This document shows positions 25,870 to 33,813 of a DNA stretch of 64,000 bases, in pieces. The notes below the pieces were generated by a model. That model was not told the origin of the DNA, ran no database searches, and was given only the letters and a program-made list of their open reading frames with translations. The stretch covers positions 1,612,001 to 1,676,000 of the forward strand of contig NZ_OU745391.1 in NCBI RefSeq assembly GCF_916618895.1, in the 5' to 3' direction. A program made the position numbers and the translations under genes. Positions within the stretch are counted from its first letter, which is position 1. Each line of letters opens with the position of its first letter. Origin of the DNA: Pseudoclavibacter sp. Marseille-Q3772. Lineage in GTDB: Bacteria > Actinomycetota > Actinomycetes > Actinomycetales > Microbacteriaceae.

Positions 25870-27375
25870 ATGAAACTAGAACTTCGCGGCATCACGAAGC
25901 GTTTCGGCGCCTTCACCGCAAACGATTCCATCAACCTCACGGTCGAACCCGGTGAAGTGCATGCGCTGCTAGGCGAGAACGGTGCCGGTAAGTCCACGCT
26001 GATGAACGTGCTCTACGGCCTGTATATGCCGGAAGAGGGCGAGATTCTGCTCGACGATGAGGTCCAGCAATTCAGCGGGCCCGGCGATGCGATGGCTGCC
26101 GGGATCGGTATGGTGCACCAGCACTTCATGCTCATCCCCGTGTTCACCGTGGCGGAAAACCTGATCCTCGGCCACGAGCCAATGTCGATGCCCGGCATTC
26201 TCGACCTCGACTCCGCGCGCGAGCGCGTGCGCGAGATCTCTGAGCGGTTCGGTTTTGATATCGACCCGGATGCGAAGGTTGAGGATCTCTCGGTGGGTCA
26301 GCAGCAGCGCGTCGAGATCATCAAGGCGCTGTCGCATGATGCCAAGATTCTCGTGCTTGACGAGCCGACCGCGGTGCTGACACCGCAGGAGACCGACGAG
26401 CTCATGCGCATCATGGCCGAGTTGCGCGATGAGGGCACCTCGATCGTGTTTATCTCGCACAAGTTGCGCGAGGTACGCCACATCAGTGACCGGATCTCGG
26501 TGATCCGTCGCGGCAAGCTCGTGGGCACGGCCGAACCGACCGCGAGCAATGAGGAGCTCGCATCCCTCATGGTGGGCCACGCCGTATCACTGAATGTCGA
26601 CAAGGCACCGGCTAGCCCTGGGGAGCCGGCATTCCAGGTTCGGGACCTGACCGTGTTCGGCGCCGATGGCAAGCGACGCATCGACGGGCTGAGCTTTGAC
26701 ATTCACCAGGGAGAGATCCTCGTGGTTGCCGGTGTGCAGGGGAACGGTCAAACCGAGCTCACCGAGGCGATCCTCGGTGTGCAGGACCAGGTGCGCGGTT
26801 CGATCACGCTGGATGGTCACGAGCTGCTTGGCCGTTCGGTCAAACAAGTATTGGATGCGGGTGTTGGGTTTGTTCCGGAGGACCGCACGATTGATGGTCT
26901 TGTTGGTGAGTTCACCATCGCCGAAAACGTGATCCTGGACCGATTCCGCGATGATGCATTCTCGGGCGGGCTTGCGCTGAAGCTCGGTGCGATCCGTGAG
27001 CACGCCGAGCAGGCGGTTGAAGAATTCGACATCCGCACGCCGTCGATTGACACCTTTGCCGGTCGACTCTCCGGTGGTAACCAACAGAAAGTGGTGTTGG
27101 CGCGCGAACTCGGACGCAAATTGCGGATGTTCATCGCATCCCAGCCCACCCGAGGCCTGGACGTGGGCTCAATCGAGTTTGTGCACAAGCAGATTGTCGC
27201 GACGCGCGACTCCGGCATCCCGGTGTTGATTGTTTCCACCGAGCTCGATGAGGTGACGCAGCTCGCCGACCGAATCATGGTGATGTACGGCGGCCGCAGT
27301 ATGGGAATCGTCCCGGCAGACACCTCTCGTGAAGTTCTTGGACAGATGATGGCAGGTATCCCTCATGGCGAATAA
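25870..27375 (+). CDS. Nucleoside ABC transporter ATP-binding protein (two NBDs)
   Basis: A 501-residue tandem ATPase of the sugar/nucleoside class. Domain 1: Walker A GENGAGKST near residue 38, signature LSVGQQQRVEI, Walker B ILVLDEPT, switch IVFISHKLRE. Domain 2: a degenerate Walker A GVQGNGQTE, signature LSGGNQQKVVLAREL, and ASQPTRGLDVGS in place of a normal Walker B, as is usual in this family. The last 11 bases overlap the first permease gene. A 164-bp gap separates it from the lipoprotein gene; an imperfect inverted repeat with GGCGGCTC / GAGTCGCC at about 25731-25772 may attenuate read-through. Confidence 0.92.
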   Translation: MKLELRGITKRFGAFTANDSINLTVEPGEVHALLGENGAGKSTLMNVLYGLYMPEEGEILLDDEVQQFSGPGDAMAAGIGMVHQHFMLIPVFTVAENLILGHEPMSMPGILDLDSARERVREISERFGFDIDPDAKVEDLSVGQQQRVEIIKALSHDAKILVLDEPTAVLTPQETDELMRIMAELRDEGTSIVFISHKLREVRHISDRISVIRRGKLVGTAEPTASNEELASLMVGHAVSLNVDKAPASPGEPAFQVRDLTVFGADGKRRIDGLSFDIHQGEILVVAGVQGNGQTELTEAILGVQDQVRGSITLDGHELLGRSVKQVLDAGVGFVPEDRTIDGLVGEFTIAENVILDRFRDDAFSGGLALKLGAIREHAEQAVEEFDIRTPSIDTFAGRLSGGNQQKVVLARELGRKLRMFIASQPTRGLDVGSIEFVHKQIVATRDSGIPVLIVSTELDEVTQLADRIMVMYGGRSMGIVPADTSREVLGQMMAGIPHGE

Positions 27376-28675
27376 CGCATCACTTACCCCAACAGAAACC
27401 GAACAGGTTACCTCCGCAGAGGTCGCTCGCGGTGGTTCGGTGAACGCGCTCGCTGATCAGCCCTGGCGGGGCGTGTGGCGTGACATCCTTGGTGGTTCAG
27501 TGTTCCGGTCGATTCTGTCGATCGTGATTGCGCTGGCGATCGGGCTTGCGATTGCCGTATTCACGAACGAGAAGATTCAAGAAACACTCGGGTACTTCTT
27601 CGCGGCACCGCAGTACTTTTTTGCCGAGGCGGGTCGGCTGATCTCGGATGCAATCCAAGCGTTGTGGAGCGGCGCGGTCTACAACTCGAAGGCGGGTTTT
27701 GGTCCGCTGCTCGGTAGCCTCGGCTGGGCAACGCCGCTCATCGCCGCCGGTCTCGGTTTGGGCTTGGCGTTCCGCGCGGGGTTGTTCAACATTGGTGGTC
27801 AGGGTCAGATCCTCGTCGGTGCGATCTTCGCCTCGTGGGTTGGCGCATCTTGGCAGCTGCCGCCGGTGCTGCACCTGCTTGTTGCGGTCGTCGTAACGGT
27901 ACTCGCCGCATCCATGTATGCCGCGATGGTCGGCTGGCTTAAAGCGCAAACCGGCGCGCACGAGGTCATCCTCACGATCATGTTCAACTGGATCGCCTAC
28001 TGGGGTGTGACCTACCTGCTGAAGCAGCCCATCTTCCAATCCCCGAATGCGCCGGGGCAGGCGAAGTCCAAGGCAGTGCTCGAGAGTGCGCGTCTACCGG
28101 AAATCGCTGGCACCTTCGGTAGCGGGCTGATTCTCGTACTCGTCGCCGTACTCGTGTACTGGTGGATCATGGATCGATCCACCCTCGGGTTCCAGATCCG
28201 TGCGGTGGGCATCAACCCGGATGCGGCGCGCACCGCGGGCATTAACGTCAAGGGCGTGACGGTGCTCACCATGGCACTATCGGGTGCGTTCATCGGACTC
28301 GCGGCGGTTACGCAGACCCTGGAAGTGCATCCGACGGGTATCGAACCGTCGGTTCACGCCAATATCGGGTTCGATGCGATTACCGTTGCGCTGCTTGGTG
28401 GCAATAGCCCGATCGGAATTGTGTTGGCCGCCATTCTGTTTGGTGTGCTGAAATCCGGAGCGGTCTCGATGGAGATCGCTGCCGGCATTCCGCGAGACAT
28501 CATCCCCGTTATTCAGGGACTCATCGTGCTGTTTGTGGCTGCTCCGAAGTTCCTCGGTTTCTTGCCGAAGCCGACCGGACATTCGCTGTTCGACCGCGTA
28601 ACCGCAAGTAAACGCGGGTCGCGCGATGCCAGCGCAGCAACCGCATCCGACACCGAGAACAAATCGGAGGCATAG
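27365..28675 (+). CDS. Nucleoside ABC transporter permease 1
   Basis: A 436-residue membrane permease of the BPD_transp_2 (branched-chain/ribose) superfamily, matching the larger permease of BMP-type nucleoside importers. After a soluble N-terminus of about 40 residues come roughly 9-10 membrane segments. Conserved blocks are GLGLAFRAGLFNIGGQGQILVGAIFASWVG and the coupling loop AVGINPDAARTAGINVKGVTVLTMALSGAFIGLAA. It overlaps the ATPase gene by 11 bp and is followed after 2 bp by the second permease. Confidence 0.9.
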   Translation: MANNASLTPTETEQVTSAEVARGGSVNALADQPWRGVWRDILGGSVFRSILSIVIALAIGLAIAVFTNEKIQETLGYFFAAPQYFFAEAGRLISDAIQALWSGAVYNSKAGFGPLLGSLGWATPLIAAGLGLGLAFRAGLFNIGGQGQILVGAIFASWVGASWQLPPVLHLLVAVVVTVLAASMYAAMVGWLKAQTGAHEVILTIMFNWIAYWGVTYLLKQPIFQSPNAPGQAKSKAVLESARLPEIAGTFGSGLILVLVAVLVYWWIMDRSTLGFQIRAVGINPDAARTAGINVKGVTVLTMALSGAFIGLAAVTQTLEVHPTGIEPSVHANIGFDAITVALLGGNSPIGIVLAAILFGVLKSGAVSMEIAAGIPRDIIPVIQGLIVLFVAAPKFLGFLPKPTGHSLFDRVTASKRGSRDASAATASDTENKSEA

Positions 28676-28677
28676 CC

Positions 28678-29973
28678 ATGTCGACATCGCTGACGACCAC
28701 TACCGCCGACGCGTCGAGCTCCGAGGGTGTGCTCGCACCGCCGAAACTGCGTACCCCGATCCTGCTCGGTGTGTTTGCGCTGATCTCCCTGCTGGTGTTT
28801 GTGTTCCAGGTGGCACCGGATGTGACCACGTCCGTTGACCTCAACTCGCGCAGTGTTGATCTGACCCTGCCACAGATCGAGGTACCCACCTTCATCACCA
28901 ACCTCATCCTCACGCTCGGCATGTTTGGCATCGCCGCCTTCGCCTTCATGCGCGCGAAGCGGCGCGAACGAGTGCCGATGTGGAGCATCGCGATCTACGC
29001 CACTCTGTGGGTGTTCGCGCTCATCCTGTGGACCGGTGCCGGTAACGATGTGCCGCTCACCTGGCTGTTTACCGGTTCGCTCGTACTGGCAACGCCGATC
29101 GTGTTCGGTTCGCTGGCGGGTATTGTCTCCGAACGTGCGGGCGTGGTGAACCTGGCGATCGAAGGTCAGCTGCTCTCGGGTGCGTTTGCGGCCGCCCTGG
29201 TTGCTTCGCTCACCGACAGCTGGATTGCCGGTGTGCTCGCCGCGGCTGCCGCAGGTGTGCTCGTCTCCTGCGTGCTTGCGCTGTTCGCCATCACCTACTG
29301 GGTCGAGCAGGTCGTTGTCGGTGTGGTGATCAACATGATCGTGATCGGACTCACCAACTACCTGTACTCGGCGCTGTTGGCGACCGACCCGGCGAAGTTC
29401 AACGACCCGGCACGCTACCCGAGCATCAACATCCCCGGCCTCTCGCAGATTCCGGTGCTCGGGCCCCTGCTGTTCCAGCACACGGTGCTCGGCTACGTCA
29501 TGCTGCTGCTGGTACCGCTGATGGGCTACCTGCTGTTCAAGTCACGCTGGGGACTTCGCACTCGTGCTGTGGGTGAGCACCCGAAGGCTGCTGACACGGT
29601 CGGCATCAACGTAAACGCCACGCGCTGGCGCAATGTGCTGCTCTCGGGCGTGATCGCCGGAGTCGGTGGCTCGTTCTACACCATCGGCTCGGTGGGTGCG
29701 TTCTCCTCGCAGATCACTTCGGGGCAGGGATACATTGCCCTCGCCGCGGTGATCTTCGGTGGCTGGCACCCGATCTACTCGGCGCTGGCGGCACTGCTGT
29801 TTGGATTCGCATCGAACTTCCAAACATTTGCCAGCCAGGCCGGGTCGCAGATGCCCAGTGAGCTGTTGGCGATGGTGCCGTACGTGGTCACCGTGCTCGC
29901 CGTGATCGGCTTCGTCGGTAAATCGAAGGCTCCCGCCGCAGACGGTGTGCCGTACATCCAATCGGGACGCTAA
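28678..29973 (+). CDS. Nucleoside ABC transporter permease 2
   Basis: A 431-residue permease paired with the preceding one. The family block SLAGIVSERAGVVNLAIEGQLLSGAFAAAL is the counterpart of GLFNIGGQGQ in permease 1, and RAVGEHPKAADTVGINVNATRWRNVLLSGVIAGVGGSF is the coupling loop. Three extra hydrophobic helices precede the core. It lies 2 bp from cdd. Confidence 0.9.
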   Translation: MSTSLTTTTADASSSEGVLAPPKLRTPILLGVFALISLLVFVFQVAPDVTTSVDLNSRSVDLTLPQIEVPTFITNLILTLGMFGIAAFAFMRAKRRERVPMWSIAIYATLWVFALILWTGAGNDVPLTWLFTGSLVLATPIVFGSLAGIVSERAGVVNLAIEGQLLSGAFAAALVASLTDSWIAGVLAAAAAGVLVSCVLALFAITYWVEQVVVGVVINMIVIGLTNYLYSALLATDPAKFNDPARYPSINIPGLSQIPVLGPLLFQHTVLGYVMLLLVPLMGYLLFKSRWGLRTRAVGEHPKAADTVGINVNATRWRNVLLSGVIAGVGGSFYTIGSVGAFSSQITSGQGYIALAAVIFGGWHPIYSALAALLFGFASNFQTFASQAGSQMPSELLAMVPYVVTVLAVIGFVGKSKAPAADGVPYIQSGR

Positions 29974-29975
29974 CC

Positions 29976-30401
29976 GTGAGCAGTGTTGAACCACAAGACA
30001 TCGATTGGGATGCGCTACGGGCAGCGGCGCGCGAAGCGATGCGCTGCGCGTATGTGCCGTACTCGAACTTCCCCGTCGGCGCCGCCGCACTCGTGGATGA
30101 CGGGCGCATCGTCACCGGCTGCAATGTCGAGAACGCAAGCTACGGGGTCGGGCTGTGCGCCGAGTGCGGTCTCGTCACCGATCTGGCGCGCACCGGCGGC
30201 GGGAAGATCGTTGCTTTCACCTGCTGTGATGGCAACGGCAACCGGTTGATGCCCTGTGGTCGCTGCCGTCAGCTGTTGAACGAGTTCGCCGCCGTGAACT
30301 GCCTATTTGACACGCTTGACGGCATCACCGGCATCGACGGCATCCTGCCGATGGCGTTCGGGCCGACCAACCTCGATGACTATGCGGATACGCGCGCTTA
30401 G
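29976..30401 (+). CDS. cdd: Cytidine deaminase
   Basis: Deaminates cytidine and deoxycytidine to uridine and deoxyuridine. The 141-residue protein is of the small tetrameric class. Zinc and catalytic motifs are NVENASYGVGLCAEC (Cys and the catalytic Glu) and MPCGRCRQLLNEF (two zinc Cys). The start is GTG 2 bp after the permease gene stop, so it is co-translated with the importer. Confidence 0.94.
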   Translation: MSSVEPQDIDWDALRAAAREAMRCAYVPYSNFPVGAAALVDDGRIVTGCNVENASYGVGLCAECGLVTDLARTGGGKIVAFTCCDGNGNRLMPCGRCRQLLNEFAAVNCLFDTLDGITGIDGILPMAFGPTNLDDYADTRA

Positions 30402-30423
30402 CCACCGCATCCATACCCCCAAC

Positions 30424-30439
30424 ACTCGGTAGACCGAGT
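30424..30439. promoter_or_regulatory. Palindrome between cdd and deoA
   Basis: ACTCGGT-AG-ACCGAGT has 7-bp arms and lies in the 80-bp gap between cdd and deoA, about 40 bp before the deoA ribosome-binding site AAGGAG. It could be an operator or a weak processing or termination hairpin; the sequence alone does not decide. Confidence 0.4.
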
Positions 30440-30481
30440 ACCGCTGACTTACGCACCAACCACACCGATGAAGGAGCAGTG

Positions 30482-31765
30482 ATGAGCGAACCGTTCGACG
30501 TTGTAGACCTAATCCACCGCAAGCGCGATGGCGGAACGCTCGACACGGATCAGATTGACTGGCTGGTCTCGCGCTTCACCTCCGGATACGTCGCTGATGA
30601 ACAGATGGCGGCACTCGCGATGGCGATCTTCTTGCAGGGGATGGAGCGACGCGAGATCTTCGATCTCACTCAGGCCATGATCGCCTCCGGTGAACGGATG
30701 GACTTCTCATCGCTGAGCCGACCAACGACCGATAAACACTCCACCGGCGGTGTTGGCGACAAGATCACCCTGCCGCTGATGCCGCTGGTGGCGTCGTTTG
30801 GCGCAGCAGTACCGCAGCTGTCGGGGCGCGGGCTCGGTCACACCGGAGGCACGCTCGACAAGCTCGAGTCGATCCCGGGCTGGCGTGCTGAACTCTCGAA
30901 CGAGGAGATGCTGCGGCAGCTCGAAGAAGTTGGTGGTGTCGTGTGCGCTGCCGGTTCGGGTCTCGCCCCTGCCGATAAGAAGCTCTACGCGCTGCGTGAT
31001 ATCACCGGCACCGTCGAGGCGATCCCGCTGATCGCATCCTCGATCATGTCGAAGAAGATTGCTGAAGGAACCGGCGCGCTCGTGCTCGATGTGAAGTTCG
31101 GTTCGGGTGCGTTTATGCGCGAAGAAGCCAAGGCGCGTGAGCTGGCTCGCACCATGGTCGATTTGGGTACGGATGCGGGTGTGCGGGTGAGCGCGCTACT
31201 CACCGATATGAACACACCGCTCGGTAAGACCATCGGTAACGCGAATGAGGTTCGTGAATCCATCGAAGTATTGGCCGGTGGCGGGCCCGCGGATGTGGTC
31301 GAGCTGACCTGCGCGCTTGCGACGGAAATGCTTGAACTCGCGGGGATCACCGGCGTGGATGTGTCCGAGCATCTGCGCGGTGGACAGGCGATGGATGTGT
31401 GGCGTCGCGCGATCATTGCGCAGGGCGGTGACCCGGATGCGGCCATGCCCGAACCGAAGCACTCGGTTGAGGTGCGTGCCCCGCGTGCTGGTGTGGTTGC
31501 CCGTCAGGATGCAATGGCGTTTGGCCAGGCTGCATGGCGACTGGGTGCCGGTCGTGCGCGCCCTGGCGCACCGGTGGTGCACGCTGCCGGCATCGATCTC
31601 GCGGTGAAACCCGGCGACCAGGTTCGTGAGGGTGACGTGCTGTGGACGCTGCACGCCGATGAGGAGGCACGATTCGATCGTGCACTGGCCGCACTCGATG
31701 GCGCTTGGGAGATCACGGATACCGCACCGGAGGCGACACCGCTCATCCTCGACCGTATTCACTAG
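30482..31765 (+). CDS. deoA: Thymidine (pyrimidine-nucleoside) phosphorylase
   Basis: Phosphorolyses thymidine and deoxyuridine to base plus 2-deoxyribose-1-phosphate. The 427-residue protein shows KHSTGGVGDKITLPLMPLVASFGAAVPQLSGRGLGHTGGTLDKLESIPG, the classic phosphate/nucleoside signature, then DVKFGSGAFM and the barrel-sandwich C-terminal domain. The start is taken as the ATG after AAGGAG; a GTG lies immediately before it. The TAG stop sits inside the ACTAGT target duplication of the adjacent IS element, so the gene remained intact. Confidence 0.95.
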   Translation: MSEPFDVVDLIHRKRDGGTLDTDQIDWLVSRFTSGYVADEQMAALAMAIFLQGMERREIFDLTQAMIASGERMDFSSLSRPTTDKHSTGGVGDKITLPLMPLVASFGAAVPQLSGRGLGHTGGTLDKLESIPGWRAELSNEEMLRQLEEVGGVVCAAGSGLAPADKKLYALRDITGTVEAIPLIASSIMSKKIAEGTGALVLDVKFGSGAFMREEAKARELARTMVDLGTDAGVRVSALLTDMNTPLGKTIGNANEVRESIEVLAGGGPADVVELTCALATEMLELAGITGVDVSEHLRGGQAMDVWRRAIIAQGGDPDAAMPEPKHSVEVRAPRAGVVARQDAMAFGQAAWRLGAGRARPGAPVVHAAGIDLAVKPGDQVREGDVLWTLHADEEARFDRALAALDGAWEITDTAPEATPLILDRIH

Positions 31766-31766
31766 T
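31761..31766. repeat. IS481-family target-site duplication, left copy
   Basis: ACTAGT directly precedes the left terminal repeat and recurs directly after the right one. It fits the NCTAGN target known for IS481 of Bordetella. It contains the deoA stop codon on the plus strand and the stop codon of the IS-borne MarR gene on the minus strand. Confidence 0.88.
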
Positions 31767-32229
31767 TGTACTGACCGGGGACGTTGATCGAGTCCGCTGC
31801 ATGTGAGGCGTCGAGCTTCCCAAGGAGTGCCTCCAGCGCTGTCAGCTCGTCGGGGGTCAGGGCGTGGAAGAAGGCGTTGCGTCCCTGGCGCAGGCCGGGC
31901 TGCAGGTCATTCCACCACTGCCGCCCCTCGGGGGTCAGGCTCAGAAGTCGCGAACTGGCATCGGCGGGGTTCGGTCGGGCCTGGACCCATCGCGCTTCGA
32001 TGAGCTTCCTGATGGTGGCACCGACGTTCCGCGGGTCGACCGCGATGGTGGTTGCCACCTGTGCCTGCGTACGTTCACCTTCCGCGAGGGCAGCCATGGC
32101 AGTGAACTGGGCCGTGGTGATCCCCTGCTCTGTCAGGTGAGTCGCCCATGCCCTCTCTGCGCGCCGCCCGAGGGTCGCCAGGAGGAAGCTGGCACCTTGG
32201 CGATACTTGACATCACTCGATGTGCTCAT
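31762..32229 (-). CDS. MarR-family transcriptional regulator, IS passenger
   Basis: A 155-residue winged-helix repressor-type protein. The core runs LTEQGITTAQFTAMAALAEGERTQAQVATTIAVDPRNVGATIRKLIEARWVQARPNPADASSRLLSLTPEG, with recognition helix around DPRNVGATIRKLI and the wing Asp-Arg pattern. The final residues INVPGQYN are encoded in the left terminal repeat and the stop lies in the target duplication, so the C-terminus is shaped by the element's end. It is divergent from the VOC gene, which it probably regulates (inference). Confidence 0.85.
   Translation of the reverse strand: MSTSSDVKYRQGASFLLATLGRRAERAWATHLTEQGITTAQFTAMAALAEGERTQAQVATTIAVDPRNVGATIRKLIEARWVQARPNPADASSRLLSLTPEGRQWWNDLQPGLRQGRNAFFHALTPDELTALEALLGKLDASHAADSINVPGQYN
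31767..31789. repeat. Left terminal inverted repeat of IS481-family element
   Basis: Begins TGTACTGACCGGGG; its 23 bases are the exact inverted complement of 33785-33807. The next base differs, so 23 bp is the perfect extent. Confidence 0.9.
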
Positions 32230-32234
32230 ATTTT

Positions 32235-32244
32235 ATGTACACAT
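32235..32244. promoter_or_regulatory. Short palindrome in the marR/VOC divergent region
   Basis: ATGT-AC-ACAT lies in the AT-rich 13-bp gap between the divergent marR and VOC starts and overlaps the VOC start codon. A MarR autoregulatory site here is inference; the arms are only 4 bp. Confidence 0.3.
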
Positions 32245-32752
32245 GCCTTCCTTGACGCCCCCGACCGGGCACAACACCATCAACCCCTTCGTCATCGTTC
32301 CAGACGCCATGGGCTTCATCCGCTTCGTGGAGTCCGTGTTCGACGGGCATGAAGCCGCCCACGTCCGCACCCCCGATCGGGACGGCTCGATCATCCATGC
32401 CGAGGTCACGATCGGCGACGCCACGATCATGCTGTGCGACCGCAAGCCCGACTGGCCCTTCACGCCGGCCTTCCTGCAGGTCTATGTCCCCGATGCCCAG
32501 GACTGCCTGGACAAGGCCGTCGCGGCCGGAGGGCGCATCGTGACTCCCGTCAGCGACTTCTACGGCGGCTACCGGATCGCGCGCGCTCTCGACCCGTGGC
32601 GCAACCTCTGGTGGATCTACGAACCGACGACCCAGCCCCTGCACCAGGATGAGCGCGACAGTGACACCGACTGGCACGACCGCAAGCCCAGCCTCGTCTA
32701 CACCTCCCTCATGGAGGCCATGCGCTCCCTGGATCGACCTGAGCCGGCATGA
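32243..32752 (+). CDS. VOC (glyoxalase/PhnB-like) family protein, IS passenger
   Basis: A 169-residue protein with the paired beta-alpha-beta-beta-beta modules of the vicinal oxygen chelate superfamily: INPFVIVPDAMGFIRFVESVFDGHEAAHVRTPDRDGSIIHAEVTIGDATIMLCD, then FLQVYVPDAQDCLDKAVAAGGRIVTPVSDFYGGYRIARALDPWRNLWWIYEP. The DPWRNLWWI segment resembles DPFGHxWxL of PhnB-like members, but the His is absent. A role in detoxification or antibiotic binding is possible given the MarR partner and mobile setting, but the substrate is unknown. The start is the ATG at 32243, 13 bp from the marR start. Confidence 0.72.
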   Translation: MPSLTPPTGHNTINPFVIVPDAMGFIRFVESVFDGHEAAHVRTPDRDGSIIHAEVTIGDATIMLCDRKPDWPFTPAFLQVYVPDAQDCLDKAVAAGGRIVTPVSDFYGGYRIARALDPWRNLWWIYEPTTQPLHQDERDSDTDWHDRKPSLVYTSLMEAMRSLDRPEPA

Positions 32753-32825
32753 GTCACCGCCAGCTCTTCGGCCCCGATCACGCACCATCCGATCGGGGCC
32801 GATTCGCACCCACCGTCGAACGATA

Positions 32826-33812
32826 ATGACCCACCTCAATGCAGCTCTCACACCTCGCCCCCGGCTCAAGGTCGCCCGCCTCGTCGTCGAGGACGGCCAC
32901 CCGATCAGCGAGGTCGCCGCCCGGTTCCAGGTGTCCTGGCCGACCGTGAAGCGGTGGGTCGACCGCTACCTCGCCGGCGAGTCCATGAACGACCGCTCGT
33001 CGCGACCGAAGTCCTCACCGAAAAAGACGAACAAGGCGGTGACGAAGCGGTGCGTGAGCCTGCGAATGCGACTGCGCGAAGGACCAATCCAGCTCGCCGC
33101 CCGGCTGGGGATCGCTCCCTCGACGGTCCACCGCATCCTCACGGCGGCGCGCCTGAACCGGTTGTCGTACGTCGACCGCGCCACGGGCGAGCCAGTACGT
33201 CGCTACGAGCACCCGCACCCGGGTTCGCTGGTGCACGTGGACGTGAAGAAGATCGGGAACATCCCCGACGGCGGCGGCTGGCGTTACGTCGGCCGCCGCC
33301 AGGGCCAGAAGAACCGCGCCGCGACACCGGACAAGCCGAAGAACAAGTGGCACAGCCCCAAGCTCGGGTACGCATTCGTACACACCGTCATCGACGACTA
33401 CTCCCGCGTCGCGTACACCGAGGTCCACGACGACGAGACCGCCATCACCGCCGTCGCCGTCCTGCACCGGGCGGTCGAGTGGTTCGCCGAACGTGGCGTG
33501 ACCATCGAACGAGTGCTGTCCGACAACGGCAGCGCCTACCGGTCCCATCTATGGCGCGACGCCTGCGAGGCGCTGTCGATCCGTCCGAAGTTCACTCGCC
33601 CGTACCGGCCGCAGACCAACGGAAAAGTGGAGCGGTTCCACCGCACGATGGGTGACGGGTGGGCCTTCGCCCGCTGCTACACCAGCGAGCAAGAACGCCG
33701 AGACGCCCTCCCCGACTGGCTCCACCACTACAACCAGCATCGCCCCCACAGCGCCTGCGGGAACCAGCCGCCCTTCTCACGATTGATCAACGTCCCCGGT
33801 CAGTACAACTAG
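32826..33812 (+). CDS. IS481-family transposase
   Basis: A 328-residue DDE transposase. The N-terminal helix-turn-helix reads VVEDGHPISEVAARFQVSWPTVKRWVDRYLAGE. The integrase core has the first Asp in VHVDVKKIGNIP, the second in VLSDNGSAYRS, and the Glu in RPQTNGKVERFHRTMGDGW, with YNQHRPHSA after it, all typical of IS481. Its last residues INVPGQYN come from the right terminal repeat, and the TAG stop is in the flanking ACTAGT. The open frame upstream of 32826 overlaps the VOC gene and is not used. The gene appears intact. Confidence 0.93.
   Translation: MTHLNAALTPRPRLKVARLVVEDGHPISEVAARFQVSWPTVKRWVDRYLAGESMNDRSSRPKSSPKKTNKAVTKRCVSLRMRLREGPIQLAARLGIAPSTVHRILTAARLNRLSYVDRATGEPVRRYEHPHPGSLVHVDVKKIGNIPDGGGWRYVGRRQGQKNRAATPDKPKNKWHSPKLGYAFVHTVIDDYSRVAYTEVHDDETAITAVAVLHRAVEWFAERGVTIERVLSDNGSAYRSHLWRDACEALSIRPKFTRPYRPQTNGKVERFHRTMGDGWAFARCYTSEQERRDALPDWLHHYNQHRPHSACGNQPPFSRLINVPGQYN
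33785..33807. repeat. Right terminal inverted repeat of IS481-family element
   Basis: Exact inverted complement of 31767-31789; it also encodes the transposase C-terminal residues. Confidence 0.9.
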
Positions 33813-33813
33813 T
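33808..33813. repeat. IS481-family target-site duplication, right copy
   Basis: ACTAGT, identical to 31761-31766. It supplies the stop codon of the transposase on the plus strand and contains the pucR stop on the minus strand. Confidence 0.88.

Larger units (their letters stand above)
31767..33807. mobile_element. IS481-family insertion sequence with MarR and VOC passenger genes
   Basis: A 2041-bp element bounded by perfect 23-bp inverted repeats starting TG and ending CA, flanked by ACTAGT duplications. It carries an IS481-type DDE transposase plus a divergent marR/VOC pair, which simple IS481 elements lack. Its codon pattern is more uniformly GC-rich than the surrounding genes and has few GGATGCG words. 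The insertion split no gene: deoA and pucR each keep a stop codon. Confidence 0.9.
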
